Positions 29,763 through 37,767 of a stretch of 64,000 nt of DNA are shown in pieces. How positions within the stretch are numbered: position 1 is the stretch's first letter; each line of letters starts with the position of its first letter. The stretch comes from Gandjariella thermophila. GTDB lineage: Bacteria > Actinomycetota > Actinomycetes > Mycobacteriales > Pseudonocardiaceae. Location of the stretch: contig NZ_BJFL01000023.1 of NCBI RefSeq assembly GCF_005405885.1, positions 35,316 through 99,315 of the forward strand, in the 5' to 3' direction. Under the pieces are notes generated by a model. The model did no database searches. It had not been told where the DNA came from and saw nothing but the letters and a program-made list of their open reading frames with translations. The position numbers and the translations under genes are program-made.

Positions 29763-30399
29763 GCTGGTCTTCGCCGACCGCGCCGAGCGGGACGATCTGG
29801 GCGCGTTCGTGGCCCGCGCGGTGCGGCTGGACGCGCTGGCCGCGGTGCGGCTGCGCAACCGGGAGGCCGGGGAGGGGTACCTGGTCGAGGCGTGGGTGGC
29901 GACGCCGTTCGACGCCCTGGTCACCAGGACCGTGGCCGGCCGGGTGAGTCCGCCGGACGTGACCGTGTCCGGCAACGAGCTGCTGGCCGGCCTCACCGTG
30001 ATGCGCGGGGACCGGGTGGACCCCGGCCCGGCGCGGGACATCCTGTGGCGGTCCGCGCTGCCGCCGCTCTCCGGGTGGCAGCCGGTGGACACGCTGCCCG
30101 CGCCGGTGGTCTCCGACCTCGCCGACCGGGGCATCGCGGTGGCCAGGGAGAACACCGGTCCGCAGGGCACGCCGCCGGCCTCGCTGCTGGATCAGGAGGT
30201 GCTCACCGTGTCCGGCGGCGGGCTGGCCGTCAAGGTGCCGCTGCGCTGCCTGTTCGCCCTGTCCGGGATGGGTTTCGTCGGCCAGGGAGAGGCGGACGAG
30301 GTGGTCCGGGTCAGCGCGACGGACGCGTGGCTGCGGATGGACGCCCGCTACGGTGCGGTGGTCCGCCGCCGGCACGCGCTGCTGCCGCTGCTGACCTGA
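29755..30399 (+). CDS. Conserved hypothetical protein paired with thioesterase (Rv2474c-like)
   Basis: A 214-residue soluble protein of mixed strand/helix pattern without a recognisable catalytic motif. It starts at a GTG that overlaps the thioesterase gene by 8 bases, so translation is coupled and the two products probably act together. Hydrophobic central segment (LAVKVPLRCLFALSGMGFVG) is too polar at its edges for a confident membrane helix. No known domain; position and size are like the mycobacterial gene after the thioesterase. Confidence 0.72.
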   Translation: MPELVFADRAERDDLGAFVARAVRLDALAAVRLRNREAGEGYLVEAWVATPFDALVTRTVAGRVSPPDVTVSGNELLAGLTVMRGDRVDPGPARDILWRSALPPLSGWQPVDTLPAPVVSDLADRGIAVARENTGPQGTPPASLLDQEVLTVSGGGLAVKVPLRCLFALSGMGFVGQGEADEVVRVSATDAWLRMDARYGAVVRRRHALLPLLT

Positions 30400-30400
30400 C

Positions 30401-30466
30401 CCGCATTCAGCAGGCTGAACGGGGGTTTCGGGCGCCCTTCAGACCGCATTCAGCGGGCTGAACGGG
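30401..30466. repeat. Twin palindromes between convergent genes
   Basis: Two near-identical 23-base units (30401-30423 and 30444-30466, 43 bases apart) each contain TTCAGC-NN-GCTGAA (30406-30419 and 30449-30462). They occupy the gap between stops at 30399 and 30484 and could work as a bidirectional terminator. Confidence 0.6.
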
Positions 30467-30483
30467 AATCTGGGGGGTGGGCA

Positions 30484-32079
30484 TCAGGCCAGCCAGGCGG
30501 CGGTGTCCGGGGGCAGTTCCTCGCCGGCCACCGGGCCACTGGCCAGTAGCAGCTCACCGGGCGGCAGCGGCACAGCGGTACCGGAGGTGTTGAGCGCGCA
30601 GATCAGGCCGCCGCCACGGCGGCGGAACGCGAAGCACCCCGGCGGGGCGCCGTACCACTCCACCCCGGTGCCGACGAACGCCGGATGGGTCCGGCGCAGC
30701 TCGATCGCCTGGCGGTACAGCGACAGCATCGAGTCCGGGTCCTCCAGCTGCGCCTCGACGGTCAGCCGGGCCCACTCGTGCGGCACCGGCAGCCAGCTGT
30801 GCGGGCCGGTGGAGAACCCGAACGGCGGAGCGTGCCCCTCCCACGGCAGCGGCACCCGGCAGCCGTCCCGGCCGCGCCAGGCCCGCCCGGAGCGCTCCCA
30901 GATCGGGTCCTGCAACGCCCAGTCCGGCAACTCCACGTTGGGCAGGCCGAGTTCCTCGCCGTTGTAGAGGTACACCGTGCCCGGCAACGCGAGCTGGACC
31001 AGCGCCATCGCCCGGGCCCGCCGCTGACCCACCGCGCCGTCGCCGTACCGGGAAACGTGCCGCACCACGTCGTGGTTGGACAGCGTCCAGGCGGGCGCCG
31101 CGCCCACCCGGGCGACCGCGTCCAGCGTGCGTTCGATGGAGCCGCGCACCGAGTCCGCGTCGAAGTCGGCCTCCAGCAGCTGAAAGTTGACGCCCAGGTG
31201 CAGCTCGTCCGGGCGCAGGTAGCGGGCGAACCGCTCCTCGTCCCGCACCCGCAGCTCACCGACCACGACCCGGCCCGGGTACTCGTCCAGCACCTCGCGG
31301 ATCATCCGGTGGATGTGATGCACGCCGTCGTGGTCGAAGCGCGGGTCGCCGTTCCCGGCCGCCGGCGCCGCGAGATCCATGTCCGGCAGATCGTCCGGTT
31401 TGGACATTCCGTGCGCCACGTCGATGCGGAACCCGTCCACCCCGCGGTCCAACCAGAACCGCAGGGTGTGCGCCAGGTCGGCGCGGACCTCGGGGTTGTC
31501 CCAGTTCAGGTCCGGCTGCTCGGGCGCGAACAGGTGCAGGTACCACTGGCCGTCGGCGACCCTGCTCCACGCCGGCCCGCCGAAGAGGCTGGTCCAGTTG
31601 TTGGGCGGCAGCGCGCCGCCGCGGCCCCGGCCGTCGCGGAACACGTAGCGGTCCCGGTCCGGACTGCCCGGTGCGGCGCGCAGCGCCCGCTGGAACCACG
31701 GGTGCCGGTCGCTGGTGTGGTTGGGCACCAGGTCGACGGTGATCCGCATGTCCCGCGCGTGCGCCTCGTCGACCAGCCGGTCGAACGCGGCCAGGTTGCC
31801 GAACACCGGGTCCACGTCCCGGGGATCGGCCACGTCGTAACCGTGGTCCGCCATCGGCGACCGGTAGAACGGGGTCAACCGGAGCGCGTTGACGCCGAGT
31901 AGCTCCAGGTAGCCCAGCCGGGAGCGCAACCCGTCGAGATCGCCGACCCCGTCCCCGTCGGAGTCGGCGAAGGACCGGACATAGACCTGGTAGAAGACCG
32001 CGTCACGCCACCAGGCCGGGCCCCCGGCGATCTCGTCTCGGATGTCGGCGGAGCGTCGCACGAAGGCCCATCCTGCCAC
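30484..32079 (-). CDS. GH13 alpha-glucosidase
   Basis: A 531-residue cytoplasmic glycoside hydrolase. All four GH13 regions are present in order: DLVPNHTS near residues 115-122, GFRIDVAHG with the nucleophile Asp near 215, VVGELRV with the acid/base Glu near 275, and LSNHDVVRH near 335. The N-terminal FYQVYVRSFADSDGDGVGDLDG loop is the signature of the oligo-1,6-glucosidase/alpha-glucosidase subgroup, which removes glucose from short malto- or isomalto-oligosaccharides or trehalose-like substrates. It corresponds in position to mycobacterial aglA (Rv2471). ATG chosen at 32079; a later start near VRRSADIRDE is possible. Confidence 0.93.
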   Translation of the reverse strand: MAGWAFVRRSADIRDEIAGGPAWWRDAVFYQVYVRSFADSDGDGVGDLDGLRSRLGYLELLGVNALRLTPFYRSPMADHGYDVADPRDVDPVFGNLAAFDRLVDEAHARDMRITVDLVPNHTSDRHPWFQRALRAAPGSPDRDRYVFRDGRGRGGALPPNNWTSLFGGPAWSRVADGQWYLHLFAPEQPDLNWDNPEVRADLAHTLRFWLDRGVDGFRIDVAHGMSKPDDLPDMDLAAPAAGNGDPRFDHDGVHHIHRMIREVLDEYPGRVVVGELRVRDEERFARYLRPDELHLGVNFQLLEADFDADSVRGSIERTLDAVARVGAAPAWTLSNHDVVRHVSRYGDGAVGQRRARAMALVQLALPGTVYLYNGEELGLPNVELPDWALQDPIWERSGRAWRGRDGCRVPLPWEGHAPPFGFSTGPHSWLPVPHEWARLTVEAQLEDPDSMLSLYRQAIELRRTHPAFVGTGVEWYGAPPGCFAFRRRGGGLICALNTSGTAVPLPPGELLLASGPVAGEELPPDTAAWLA

Positions 32080-32157
32080 CGAGAAGGGACACTTTGGTCA
32101 ACCCGGCAAGATCGAGGTGAACACCACTGCGGCGCGCTACACCAGGTAGACCAGGGC

Positions 32158-32556
32158 TCATTCCAGCGAGTTCATCAGGCTGTGCGCGGCCATCTCGAGG
32201 TACTGCCAGAGTTGCGTCCGGTACGGCTCGGGCAGCCGCTCCTCGTCCACCGCGATGCGCATGCAGCGTAGCCACGCGTCCCGCTCGATCGGCCCGATCT
32301 TGAACGGGGCGTGCCGCATGCGCAGCCGGGGATGGCCGCGCCGCTCGCCGTAGGTGTGCGGGCCGCCCCAGTACTGCATGAGGAACCAGCGCAGCTTGTC
32401 CTCCGCCGGACCGAGGTCCTCGCCCGGATACAGCGGCCGGAGCACCTCGTCCCTGGCCACCTCGGCGTAGAAGCGGGCGACGATCCGCCGGAACGTCTCC
32501 TCCCCGCCGACGGCCTCGTACAGGCTGCGGTTCTGCGGCATACCCACGTTTTCCAT
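32158..32556 (-). CDS. glbO: Group II truncated haemoglobin
   Basis: A 132-residue 2-on-2 globin. The sequence around residues 60-95 ([19 protein letters not shown], then [15 protein letters not shown], then ERDAWLRCM) is nearly that of M. tuberculosis GlbO as I remember it: proximal His in MRHAPF, Trp at G8, and the Tyr of the B/CD region in RFYAEV. It binds O2 tightly and is thought to act near the respiratory chain in oxygen or NO metabolism. Start ATG 32556; an internal ATG (MPQN) five codons on is possible. Located after the alpha-glucosidase gene as in mycobacteria. Confidence 0.95.
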   Translation of the reverse strand: MENVGMPQNRSLYEAVGGEETFRRIVARFYAEVARDEVLRPLYPGEDLGPAEDKLRWFLMQYWGGPHTYGERRGHPRLRMRHAPFKIGPIERDAWLRCMRIAVDEERLPEPYRTQLWQYLEMAAHSLMNSLE

Positions 32557-32606
32557 CCTGGCTCATCGCGCGTGCGGGCTGCCATCCGGGGCGCGGGAGC
32601 GCCTGG

Positions 32607-33647
32607 TCAGTGCCCGGGCTGCAGCGACTCCATGTCGTCCTCTTCCTCCTCGGCCGGTGCCCCACCGGCCGGCGCGGCGGGCACCGCCGGGGTGGCCGCC
32701 GACGAGGAACCGTTGAGCAGGGGTGGCCGGCCCAGCGGCGGCTCGATCCCAGCCTCGTCCAGCGCCGCCATGATCCGGGCGCGCAGCTTGCGCTGCACCG
32801 CCCACTGCCGGCCGGGTCGCACCTTGGCGGTGAGCCGCAGCGTGATGCTCTCCGCGGTGACCTTCTCCACGCCCAGCACCTCGGCCGGCTCGATCACGTC
32901 CTTGGCCAGGTCCTCGTCCCGGCTGGCCTGCTCGGCCACGGTGCCGAGGACGTGGTTGGCCTTCTCCAGGTTGACCGAGTACGCCAGCGGCACGTCCACC
33001 ACCGCGAACGCGAAGCCCTGGCTGGAGTTGCCCACCCGCTGCACGGTGCCGTTGCGCACGTACCAGACGGTGCCGTTGATGTCCCGCAGGGTGGTCACCC
33101 GCAGGCCCACCGACTCGATGGTGCCCTTGGCCGGGCCGAGGTCGACCACGTCGCCGACACCGTACTGGTCCTCCAGCATCATGAACACGCCGGAGATGAA
33201 GTCCTTGACCAGGTTCTGCGCGCCGAAGCCGAGCGCGACGCCGACCACCCCGACCGAGGCCAGGATCGGCCCGAGGTCGATGCCCAGCTCACGGAGCGCC
33301 TCGATGAAGGCCAGCCCGTAGACCACGAACGAGGTGAGCGACTTCAGCACCGAGCCGATCGTCCTGGCCCGCTGCGCGCGCCGCTCGGAGATCAGCGGCC
33401 CCAGCGCCTCCGGCGCCCGCTCGCGCAGCGGCCGCAGCAGCATCGGCACCCGGTCCTCGCTCGCGCCCCGGGTGAACCGGTCGATCGCCCGGTGGGTGAG
33501 GTAGCGCACCACAAAGGCGACGACCACGATGATCGCGATATTGCCGGCGATCTTGCCGAGACCGAGCAGGATGTTCAGCCAGTTGTCGGCGAGCCACTGA
33601 GCGGCCAGTTGGGGATTGCCCAACGGGTCTCTCGGGAGGTCAATCAC
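32607..33647 (-). CDS. Small-conductance mechanosensitive channel (MscS family)
   Basis: A 346-residue inner-membrane channel. Hydrophobic helices near residues 25-50 and 100-150 precede the pore-lining segment SVGVVGVALGFGAQNLVKDFISGVFMMLEDQYGVGDVV, whose Gly/Ala-rich pattern is diagnostic, followed by the beta domain (GTIESVGLRVTTLRDINGTVWYVRNG). It releases solutes upon hypo-osmotic shock. The acidic/Pro-rich C-terminal tail (residues 310-346) is variable. ATG overlaps the stop of the upstream peptidase gene by 4 bases (33644-33647), indicating cotranscription. Confidence 0.92.
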   Translation of the reverse strand: MIDLPRDPLGNPQLAAQWLADNWLNILLGLGKIAGNIAIIVVVAFVVRYLTHRAIDRFTRGASEDRVPMLLRPLRERAPEALGPLISERRAQRARTIGSVLKSLTSFVVYGLAFIEALRELGIDLGPILASVGVVGVALGFGAQNLVKDFISGVFMMLEDQYGVGDVVDLGPAKGTIESVGLRVTTLRDINGTVWYVRNGTVQRVGNSSQGFAFAVVDVPLAYSVNLEKANHVLGTVAEQASRDEDLAKDVIEPAEVLGVEKVTAESITLRLTAKVRPGRQWAVQRKLRARIMAALDEAGIEPPLGRPPLLNGSSSAATPAVPAAPAGGAPAEEEEDDMESLQPGH

Positions 33648-35761
33648 CGGGGGAGCACCTCCAGGTCGAGTCCGGTCGCGTGAGCGAGGAAGCCGAGCTG
33701 GTCGACGGCGAGGTCAACGGTACGGCTGACCGCGCGAGCGCCGTGCCCGACCTCGGTTTCCCGGCGGATCAGCACCGGGGACGTGGTGACGTCGGCGGCG
33801 GTGGCGTGCTGCAACGCCGCGCACATCTTCCTGGCGTGGCACGGGTCCACCCGGGTGTCCGACTCGAACACGGTGAACAGCACGGCCGGGTAGGCCACCC
33901 GGTCGCGGACGTGATGGTACGGCGAGTAGGACAGCAGCCAACCCAGCTCCTCCGGGTCATCCGCGGTGCCGTACTCGTCATTCCAGATGCGGCCGAGCAG
34001 GAACCGCTCGTAGCGCACCATGTCCAGCAGCGGAGCCGAGCACACCACCGCGCGGTATAGCTCGGGCCGCTGGGTCAGCGCCGCGCCGACCAGCAGCCCG
34101 CCGTTCGACCCGCCCATGATGGCCAGCCGGTCCGGCGTGGTCCAGCCCGTGTCGACCAGGTGGCGGGCGGCCGCGTGGAAGTCGTTGAACACGTTCTGCT
34201 TGCGCTCGCGCATGCCGGCCCGGTGCCACTCCTCGCCCTCCTCGCCGCCGCCGCGCAGCGAGGCGACCGCCCACACCCCGCCGGCCTCCACCCAGGCCAG
34301 CGTGCTGGCCGAGTAGCCGGGCTCGCGGCTGATCGAGAAGCCGCCGTAGCCGGTGAGCAGGGTGGGCCGCGGCACGTCCGGCCGGCCGGTGCGGGAGATC
34401 AGGAACATCCGCACGGTGGTGCCGTCCGCGGACGGGTAGGCCACCTGGCGGGTGTTGATGTCGGGGAGTGCGACCGCGCCGGGAGCGGCCTCGACCAGTT
34501 CGGTGCGCCGCTCGGCGAGGGAGAACCGGTGCACGCACGGCGGGGTGACGAAGTCGGTCCAGCCGAGCCACACGGTGTCCCGCCCCGCCTCCGTGCGGTC
34601 GTCTACAGTGGACAGCCCGACGACGGAACCCGTGCCGGGCAGCGGAACCCGGTCCAGCCGCCGGCCGGACCCCGGGTCGTGCAGGTGCACCTCGGACACC
34701 GCGTGCCGGGTGCGCAGCGCGACCAACCGGGGCCCGTGCTCGCCGCCGTCCAGCCAGCGCACCGCGTCCAGCACCGAGTCCGGCTCCTCGGCGATCAGCT
34801 CGGTCCAGTGCTCCGGCTCCGGGTGCTCCGGGTCGGCCACGCACAGCCGGTAGCGGGGCGCGCCGAGCGTGGTGAGCAGGTACAGCCGGCCGTCCCGCTC
34901 CACCCAGGTGTGGCAGTACGCGCCGGCGTCCTGGCCGATCAGCTCGCGCAGGGTGCCGTCGCCGTGCAGGTCGGCCAGCCACACCGCCTGCCGGGGCGCG
35001 GTCCCGGGACGCGCGGTGACGACCAGCCACCGCCCGTCGGTGGACAGGTCGATCCCGTAGTAGTTGGTCGGGTCCAGACCGTCGCCGTGCACCAGTGCGT
35101 CGGTGTCCGGATCGGTGCCCAGCGCGTGCCGCCACACCCGGCGGTGCAGCATCTCCTCGCCGGGCGGTATCTCGTCCGGCGGAAGTTGGCGCACGTAGTA
35201 GAAGCCGGAACCGTCCGGCAGCCAGGCGACCGGGCTGACCCGGCACCGGTCGATCGGCCCCTCGAGCACCTCGCCGGTGTCCACGTCCAACACGGACAGC
35301 GACGACTCCTCGTCACCGCCGGTGGACAGCCGGTAGGCCAGCAGCCGCCCGTCTGGGCTGGGCGCCCAGCCGTCCAGCGTGGTCTGCCCGGTCGGATCCA
35401 GTGCTGTGACGTCCAACACAACGCGCTCGGCGTCGCCCTCCCGGACGTACAGCACGGGGTGCTCCTGGTCCGGGCCGCGGCGGCGGAAGAACGCCCGGCC
35501 GGCGCGCCACGCCGGAGCCATGGTGGACCCGGCGCGCAGCATGTCCCGCAGCCGGTCGCCCAGCGCCGCCCGGCCGGGCAGCGCGTCCAGCCACGACCTG
35601 GCCAGCCCGTCCTGGGCCGCCGACCACTCCCGGGTGCGCGGGTCTCCGGCGTCCTCCAGCCACCGGTAGGGGTCGGGCACCGGCCGCCCGTGCAGCTCGT
35701 CGACCAGGTCGAGGCGCGGGGCGGCAGGGTAGCTCAGGGTCGGGGTCGGGGCCTGGGTCAC
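33644..35761 (-). CDS. Prolyl oligopeptidase family serine peptidase (S9)
   Basis: A 705-residue cytosolic enzyme. N-terminal 400 residues form the beta-propeller gate (LDLVDELHGRPVPDPYRWLED at the start is the family signature); the C-terminal alpha/beta-hydrolase domain has GGSNGGLLVGA with nucleophile Ser near 550, an Asp in FESDTRVDP and His in EVGHGARAV. It cleaves short proline-containing peptides. No signal peptide. It begins at 35761 and overlaps the mechanosensitive channel gene by 4 bases at its end, forming a two-gene operon. Confidence 0.94.
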   Translation of the reverse strand: MTQAPTPTLSYPAAPRLDLVDELHGRPVPDPYRWLEDAGDPRTREWSAAQDGLARSWLDALPGRAALGDRLRDMLRAGSTMAPAWRAGRAFFRRRGPDQEHPVLYVREGDAERVVLDVTALDPTGQTTLDGWAPSPDGRLLAYRLSTGGDEESSLSVLDVDTGEVLEGPIDRCRVSPVAWLPDGSGFYYVRQLPPDEIPPGEEMLHRRVWRHALGTDPDTDALVHGDGLDPTNYYGIDLSTDGRWLVVTARPGTAPRQAVWLADLHGDGTLRELIGQDAGAYCHTWVERDGRLYLLTTLGAPRYRLCVADPEHPEPEHWTELIAEEPDSVLDAVRWLDGGEHGPRLVALRTRHAVSEVHLHDPGSGRRLDRVPLPGTGSVVGLSTVDDRTEAGRDTVWLGWTDFVTPPCVHRFSLAERRTELVEAAPGAVALPDINTRQVAYPSADGTTVRMFLISRTGRPDVPRPTLLTGYGGFSISREPGYSASTLAWVEAGGVWAVASLRGGGEEGEEWHRAGMRERKQNVFNDFHAAARHLVDTGWTTPDRLAIMGGSNGGLLVGAALTQRPELYRAVVCSAPLLDMVRYERFLLGRIWNDEYGTADDPEELGWLLSYSPYHHVRDRVAYPAVLFTVFESDTRVDPCHARKMCAALQHATAADVTTSPVLIRRETEVGHGARAVSRTVDLAVDQLGFLAHATGLDLEVLPR

Positions 35762-35838
35762 GGCACGACATTAGCGACTCCACCACGGAATGTGCGGTTA
35801 CCCTGCGCAATCCGTGGTGGCAGAGAGGTGTCGTAGAG

Positions 35839-36570
35839 GTGACACGTCCCGCATCACACGTGCGTTCGAGGCGTGTTTTGTGGTCGACTATGTCAGGCAC
35901 CGGTGGAGGTGGTTGCGTGCCCGACCATCAACCGACCCCGATCGGCGCCCCCATGACGGTGGCGCCGCAGGTTGTTGTGTGCTCCAACCCGCTGTCGGCA
36001 CATGCGCCGACGATGATCGCCCAGGATAAGGCGACCGCATCCGGGTCACCTCCCTGGGGTCGGCGGCGGGTACTCCTGCTCAACACCACGTTCGAACCGC
36101 TCACCGCGCTGCCGCTGCGCCGTGCGGTGGTGCTGGTGGTCTGCGGCAAGGCCGAGGTCGTGCACGACGACCCCGCCGGGCTGACCCTGCACTCGGCCAC
36201 CACCAGCGTCGTGGTGCCCTCGGTCATCCGGCTGAGCAGCTACGTGCGGGTGCCCTACCGCGGCCGGCCGCCGCTCACCCGAGCCGCGCTGATGCACCGC
36301 GACCGGTACCGGTGCGCCTACTGCGGGGGTCGGGCGGAGACCATCGACCACGTCGTGCCCCGGAGCCGGGGTGGCCAGCACACCTGGCAGAACTGCGTGG
36401 CGAGCTGCGCCAGGTGCAACCACCGCAAGGCCGACAAGCTGCTCTCCGAGTTGGGCTGGCGGTTGCGCGTGGTGCCGACCGCACCCCGTGGGCCGCACTG
36501 GCGGCTGCTCGCCGGCATCACCGACACCGACCCGCTGTGGCTGCCCTACCTGGGCGAGCCCGCCGCCTGA
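35839..36570 (+). CDS. HNH endonuclease
   Basis: A 243-residue protein with a C-terminal HNH nuclease domain: MHRDRYRCAYCGGRAETIDH, then VVPRSRGGQHTWQNCVASCARCNHRKADK. The four zinc-binding Cys (two CxxC) and the catalytic His in TIDHVVP are intact. An upstream domain LLLNTTFEPLTALPLRRAVVLV is characteristic of the large actinobacterial/cyanobacterial chromosomal HNH group. GTG 35839 is chosen with modest support (AGAGG upstream); the first 70 residues are low-complexity and a later start is possible. It corresponds in place to mycobacterial Rv2469c. Its stop is 1 base from the stop of the convergent GTRITA-repeat gene. Confidence 0.9.
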   Translation: MTRPASHVRSRRVLWSTMSGTGGGGCVPDHQPTPIGAPMTVAPQVVVCSNPLSAHAPTMIAQDKATASGSPPWGRRRVLLLNTTFEPLTALPLRRAVVLVVCGKAEVVHDDPAGLTLHSATTSVVVPSVIRLSSYVRVPYRGRPPLTRAALMHRDRYRCAYCGGRAETIDHVVPRSRGGQHTWQNCVASCARCNHRKADKLLSELGWRLRVVPTAPRGPHWRLLAGITDTDPLWLPYLGEPAA

Positions 36571-36571
36571 T

Positions 36572-37465
36572 TCAGGCCGCCAGCGCAAGCTGGGCACGGG
36601 TCAGTCCGCCCCGGGTGATCCGCGTGCCGGCCGTGATCCTGGTTCCCTCGCTGGCCGTGATGCGAGTGCCTTCGTGCGCCGTGATCCGGGTGCCCGCGGT
36701 AATCCGAGTGCCATTGACGGCGGTAATCCGGGTGTCCTCGTGTGCGGTGATGCGGGTTCCGGCGGTGATGCGGGTTCCGGCGGTGATGCGCGTGCCCTCG
36801 TGTGCGGTGATTCGCGTTCCCTCGGCGGCGGTGATGCGGGTTCCCGCGGTGATCCGGGTTCCCGTGCGGCAGGTGATCCGCGTGCCGTCCTGGGTCGTGA
36901 TTTGGGTGCCTTCGTGCGCCGTGATCCGGGTGCCCGCGGTAATCCGAGTGCCATTGACGGCGGTAATCCGGGTGCCCTGGTGTGCGGTGATGCGGGTTCC
37001 GGCGGTGATTCGGGTGCCCTGGTGTGCGGTGATCCGGGTGCCGTGGTTTGCCGTGATGCGGGTGCCCTCGTGTGCGGTGATGCGGGTTCCGGCGGTGATG
37101 CGCGTGCCCTCGTGCGCCGTGATTCGCGTGCCGTCGGCAGCGGTGATCCGGGTTCCGGCGGTGATGCGGGTGCCGTCGGTGATTCGGGTGCCGGAGGTGG
37201 CCGTGATCCTGGTCCCTTCGCGGGCGGTGATGCGGGTTCCCGCGGTGATCCGGGTGCCGTCGAAGGCCGTGATCCGCGTGCCCGGGTGGGCGGTGATCCG
37301 GGTGCCTTCACGCTGGGTGATGCGCGTCCCGCCGGTGATCCGGGTGCCCGCGACGGCATCTGGAGCAGTGCTCGCCGGGGTACGGCCATGGCCACTCCAT
37401 GCCGAACGGATGTAACCCGAACGGACGATCGACGTAACCCGAGCAGGGGTAAGGGACGTGAGCAT
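36572..37465 (-). CDS. GTRITA tandem-repeat protein, unknown family
   Basis: A 297-residue protein: 39 residues without repeats (MLTSLTPARVTSIVRSGYIR onward), 34 tandem units of GTRITA (22 with two extra variable residues such as HE, VN, AE, HQ; 12 bare), and the tail LTRAQLALAA. It is strongly basic (Arg in almost every unit), with one Cys (unit 22) and no clear signal peptide. GGAGG stands 7 bases before the ATG. Unit spellings differ mainly at third codon positions of this frame (GGC/GGA, ACC/ACT/ACG, CGG/CGC/CGA, ATC/ATT), whereas both other readings would change residues; hence this strand is the coding one. Alternating T-R-I-T suggests stacked short beta strands (a solenoid), or a multi-core peptide precursor; neither is proven. 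Function unknown. Confidence 0.85.
   Translation of the reverse strand: MLTSLTPARVTSIVRSGYIRSAWSGHGRTPASTAPDAVAGTRITGGTRITQREGTRITAHPGTRITAFDGTRITAGTRITAREGTRITATSGTRITDGTRITAGTRITAADGTRITAHEGTRITAGTRITAHEGTRITANHGTRITAHQGTRITAGTRITAHQGTRITAVNGTRITAGTRITAHEGTQITTQDGTRITCRTGTRITAGTRITAAEGTRITAHEGTRITAGTRITAGTRITAHEDTRITAVNGTRITAGTRITAHEGTRITASEGTRITAGTRITRGGLTRAQLALAA
36605..37348 (-). repeat. 34-unit tandem repeat (18- and 24-bp units)
   Basis: DNA of the GTRITA repeats: 12 units of 18 bp and 22 of 24 bp, 744 bp in all. The units are diverged at synonymous sites, so this is an old array kept by selection, not a recent expansion; some blocks (around 36680-36780 and 36920-37020) are more alike and suggest local duplication. 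Confidence 0.9.
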
Positions 37466-37767
37466 GGCGTGTCCTCCAGAAGCGGTTCACGTGCTGTTAA
37501 GGGGACTTCTCGACTACGCAAGGTCCGGACAGGTGAAAAGCTAGGATGTCGGCCCCCACGGAACAAGCCGCCAATCCGGCCGCCATTTGCCGCCGTCCGG
37601 GCCGGGGCCGTTCGGCCGCAGTACGTGATCTCTTCGTGTAGCACTCCGTGATGGCGACACCTGCGACGAGCACTCCGGGTAGCGTCGATGAGTACCGAAC
37701 GGTTCGGGTTGATGACTGACCGCAGCCGTTCGGCGGGGGAAAATTTGCAAAGAGAAAGGAAAACCAG
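37466..37767. other. Divergent promoter region of repeat protein and MFS gene
   Basis: About 300 bases between two divergent starts. It contains short CCGAACGG palindrome-like words (near 37697-37709 and again near 37731) and a relatively A-rich stretch before the MFS start. No gene is seen; shared regulation is likely. Confidence 0.45.

Noticed and set aside
23919..30170. Very long minus-strand frame opposite the glutamate dehydrogenase gene
   Set aside because: Gly/Arg/Gln-rich shadow without domains; the plus strand encodes a full NAD-GDH.
36605..37348. CRISPR array
   Set aside because: The units are 18 or 24 bp, contiguous, without unique spacers, and form one open reading frame; no cas genes.
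36312..37651. Plus-strand open frames through the GTRITA region (reading VIRVPA or GDPGA repeats)
   Set aside because: Unit differences change Ile/Met or Pro/Ala/Ser in these frames but are mostly silent in the minus frame; only the minus frame has a good ribosome binding site.
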